A stretch of 5,951 nt of DNA from Candidatus Eiseniibacteriota bacterium (GTDB lineage: Bacteria > Joyebacterota > Joyebacteria > Joyebacterales > Joyebacteraceae): the NCBI GenBank assembly GCA_030639555.1, contig DAOWCM010000140.1:1-5951 (forward strand). Direction: 5' to 3'. The notes under the pieces are model-generated. The model was not told the DNA's origin. It saw only the letters and a list, made by a program, of their open reading frames with translations, and did not search any database. The translations under genes were made by a program, and so were the position numbers. Below, one piece after another: positions 5,676-5,951 of this stretch (position 1 is the stretch's first letter; the number at the start of each line of letters is the position of its first letter).

Positions 5676-5951
5676 ATGCGCCGGAACTCAGCCCTGCTGG
5701 TGGCCCTCCTCGTCACCGCGACAGTGGCCGCGCACGCCGCGGCAGCGGCGCCCGACAACAACATCGAATGGGACGGCGTCTCGCACGTTGCGTGGCTGGA
5801 CAGGAACCCCCTCTGCCCGGTGGACGGTGAGACGTTCCAGATCCTCTTCCAGACATACGCGGACGATCTCACTGCGGCCCGCGTGCGCGTCGACGACGGC
5901 ACCGCCGCCTGGACGGTTGCCTCGAAGACAGCTGTGCGCGGGCCGTACGAT
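5676..5951 (+). CDS. Secreted protein, probable glycoside hydrolase N-terminus (3' end outside window)
   Basis: The first 92 residues of a gene cut by the right edge. ATG at 5676 has AGGAG (5663-5667) 8 nt upstream and opens a classic signal peptide: MRRNS, a hydrophobic core (ALLVALLVTATVAA) and an Ala-rich cleavage region ending near residue 25, so the product is exported. In-frame ATGs at 5613 and 5616 would extend it by about 20 residues, but they lack a good ribosome site and would bury the signal peptide. The mature start reads DNNIEWDGVSHVAWLDRNP, then a beta-rich segment (ETFQILFQTYADDLTAARVRVDDG and AAWTVASKT). This resembles the N-terminal beta-sandwich found before the catalytic barrel in alpha-amylase (GH13) type enzymes, a judgement from memory of family style. 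The catalytic part is not in the window, so other secreted carbohydrate-active or surface proteins remain possible. Confidence 0.75.
   Translation, partial: MRRNSALLVALLVTATVAAHAAAAAPDNNIEWDGVSHVAWLDRNPLCPVDGETFQILFQTYADDLTAARVRVDDGTAAWTVASKTAVRGPYD

Noticed and set aside
5455..5902. Two minus-strand open frames across the plus-strand promoter and signal-peptide gene
   Set aside because: They overlap the exact TATAAT promoter and the well-supported secreted-protein start in antisense and resemble no protein family.

Overview
The window is high-GC bacterial DNA (roughly 60-65% G+C by eye). Almost all of it is one tightly packed minus-strand operon of protein-maturation and translation genes. 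No rRNA, tRNA, CRISPR array, insertion sequence or phage gene was seen. The organism cannot be named from this sequence. The order def-fmt-DUF116-rsmB-PASTA and the Fmt signature NVHASLLPRFRGVAPINW (the 'APINW' form is familiar from the Bacteroidota/FCB side of the tree) suggest a high-GC, probably uncultured, member of or near the FCB group. That placement is inference.

Layout, in the direction of minus-strand transcription. A candidate sigma70-type promoter (5157-5186) precedes a small unrecognised gene (4854-5135). Next come yajC (4509-4841, Sec translocon accessory), def (3985-4500, peptide deformylase), fmt (2962-3927, Met-tRNA formyltransferase), a DUF116 cysteine-rich membrane protein (2201-2962), rsmB (752-2194, 16S rRNA m5C methyltransferase) and a single-pass PASTA-repeat protein (1-726) that runs off the left edge. 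Gaps are 12, 8, 57, -1, 6 and 25 bp, so the set is very probably co-transcribed and partly translationally coupled. Fmt adds the formyl group to initiator Met-tRNA, Def removes it from new proteins, RsmB modifies the small ribosomal subunit, and YajC works at the membrane export site where many of those proteins go.

The right end (5136-5675) is a 540-bp divergent intergenic region. It holds three 22-bp tandem repeats, a strong hairpin, a perfect 11-bp-arm palindrome, an orphan near-perfect Shine-Dalgarno sequence, another hairpin, and a good plus-strand promoter with an exact TATAAT. That promoter drives a gene starting at 5676 and cut by the right edge. It encodes a secreted protein whose N-terminus resembles the front domain of alpha-amylase-type glycosidases.

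Most of the window is ordinary housekeeping sequence. The least explained parts are the structured divergent intergenic region, the unknown 93-residue gene leading the operon, and the DUF116 and PASTA proteins embedded in a translation operon. I found no clear evidence for a wholly new system.
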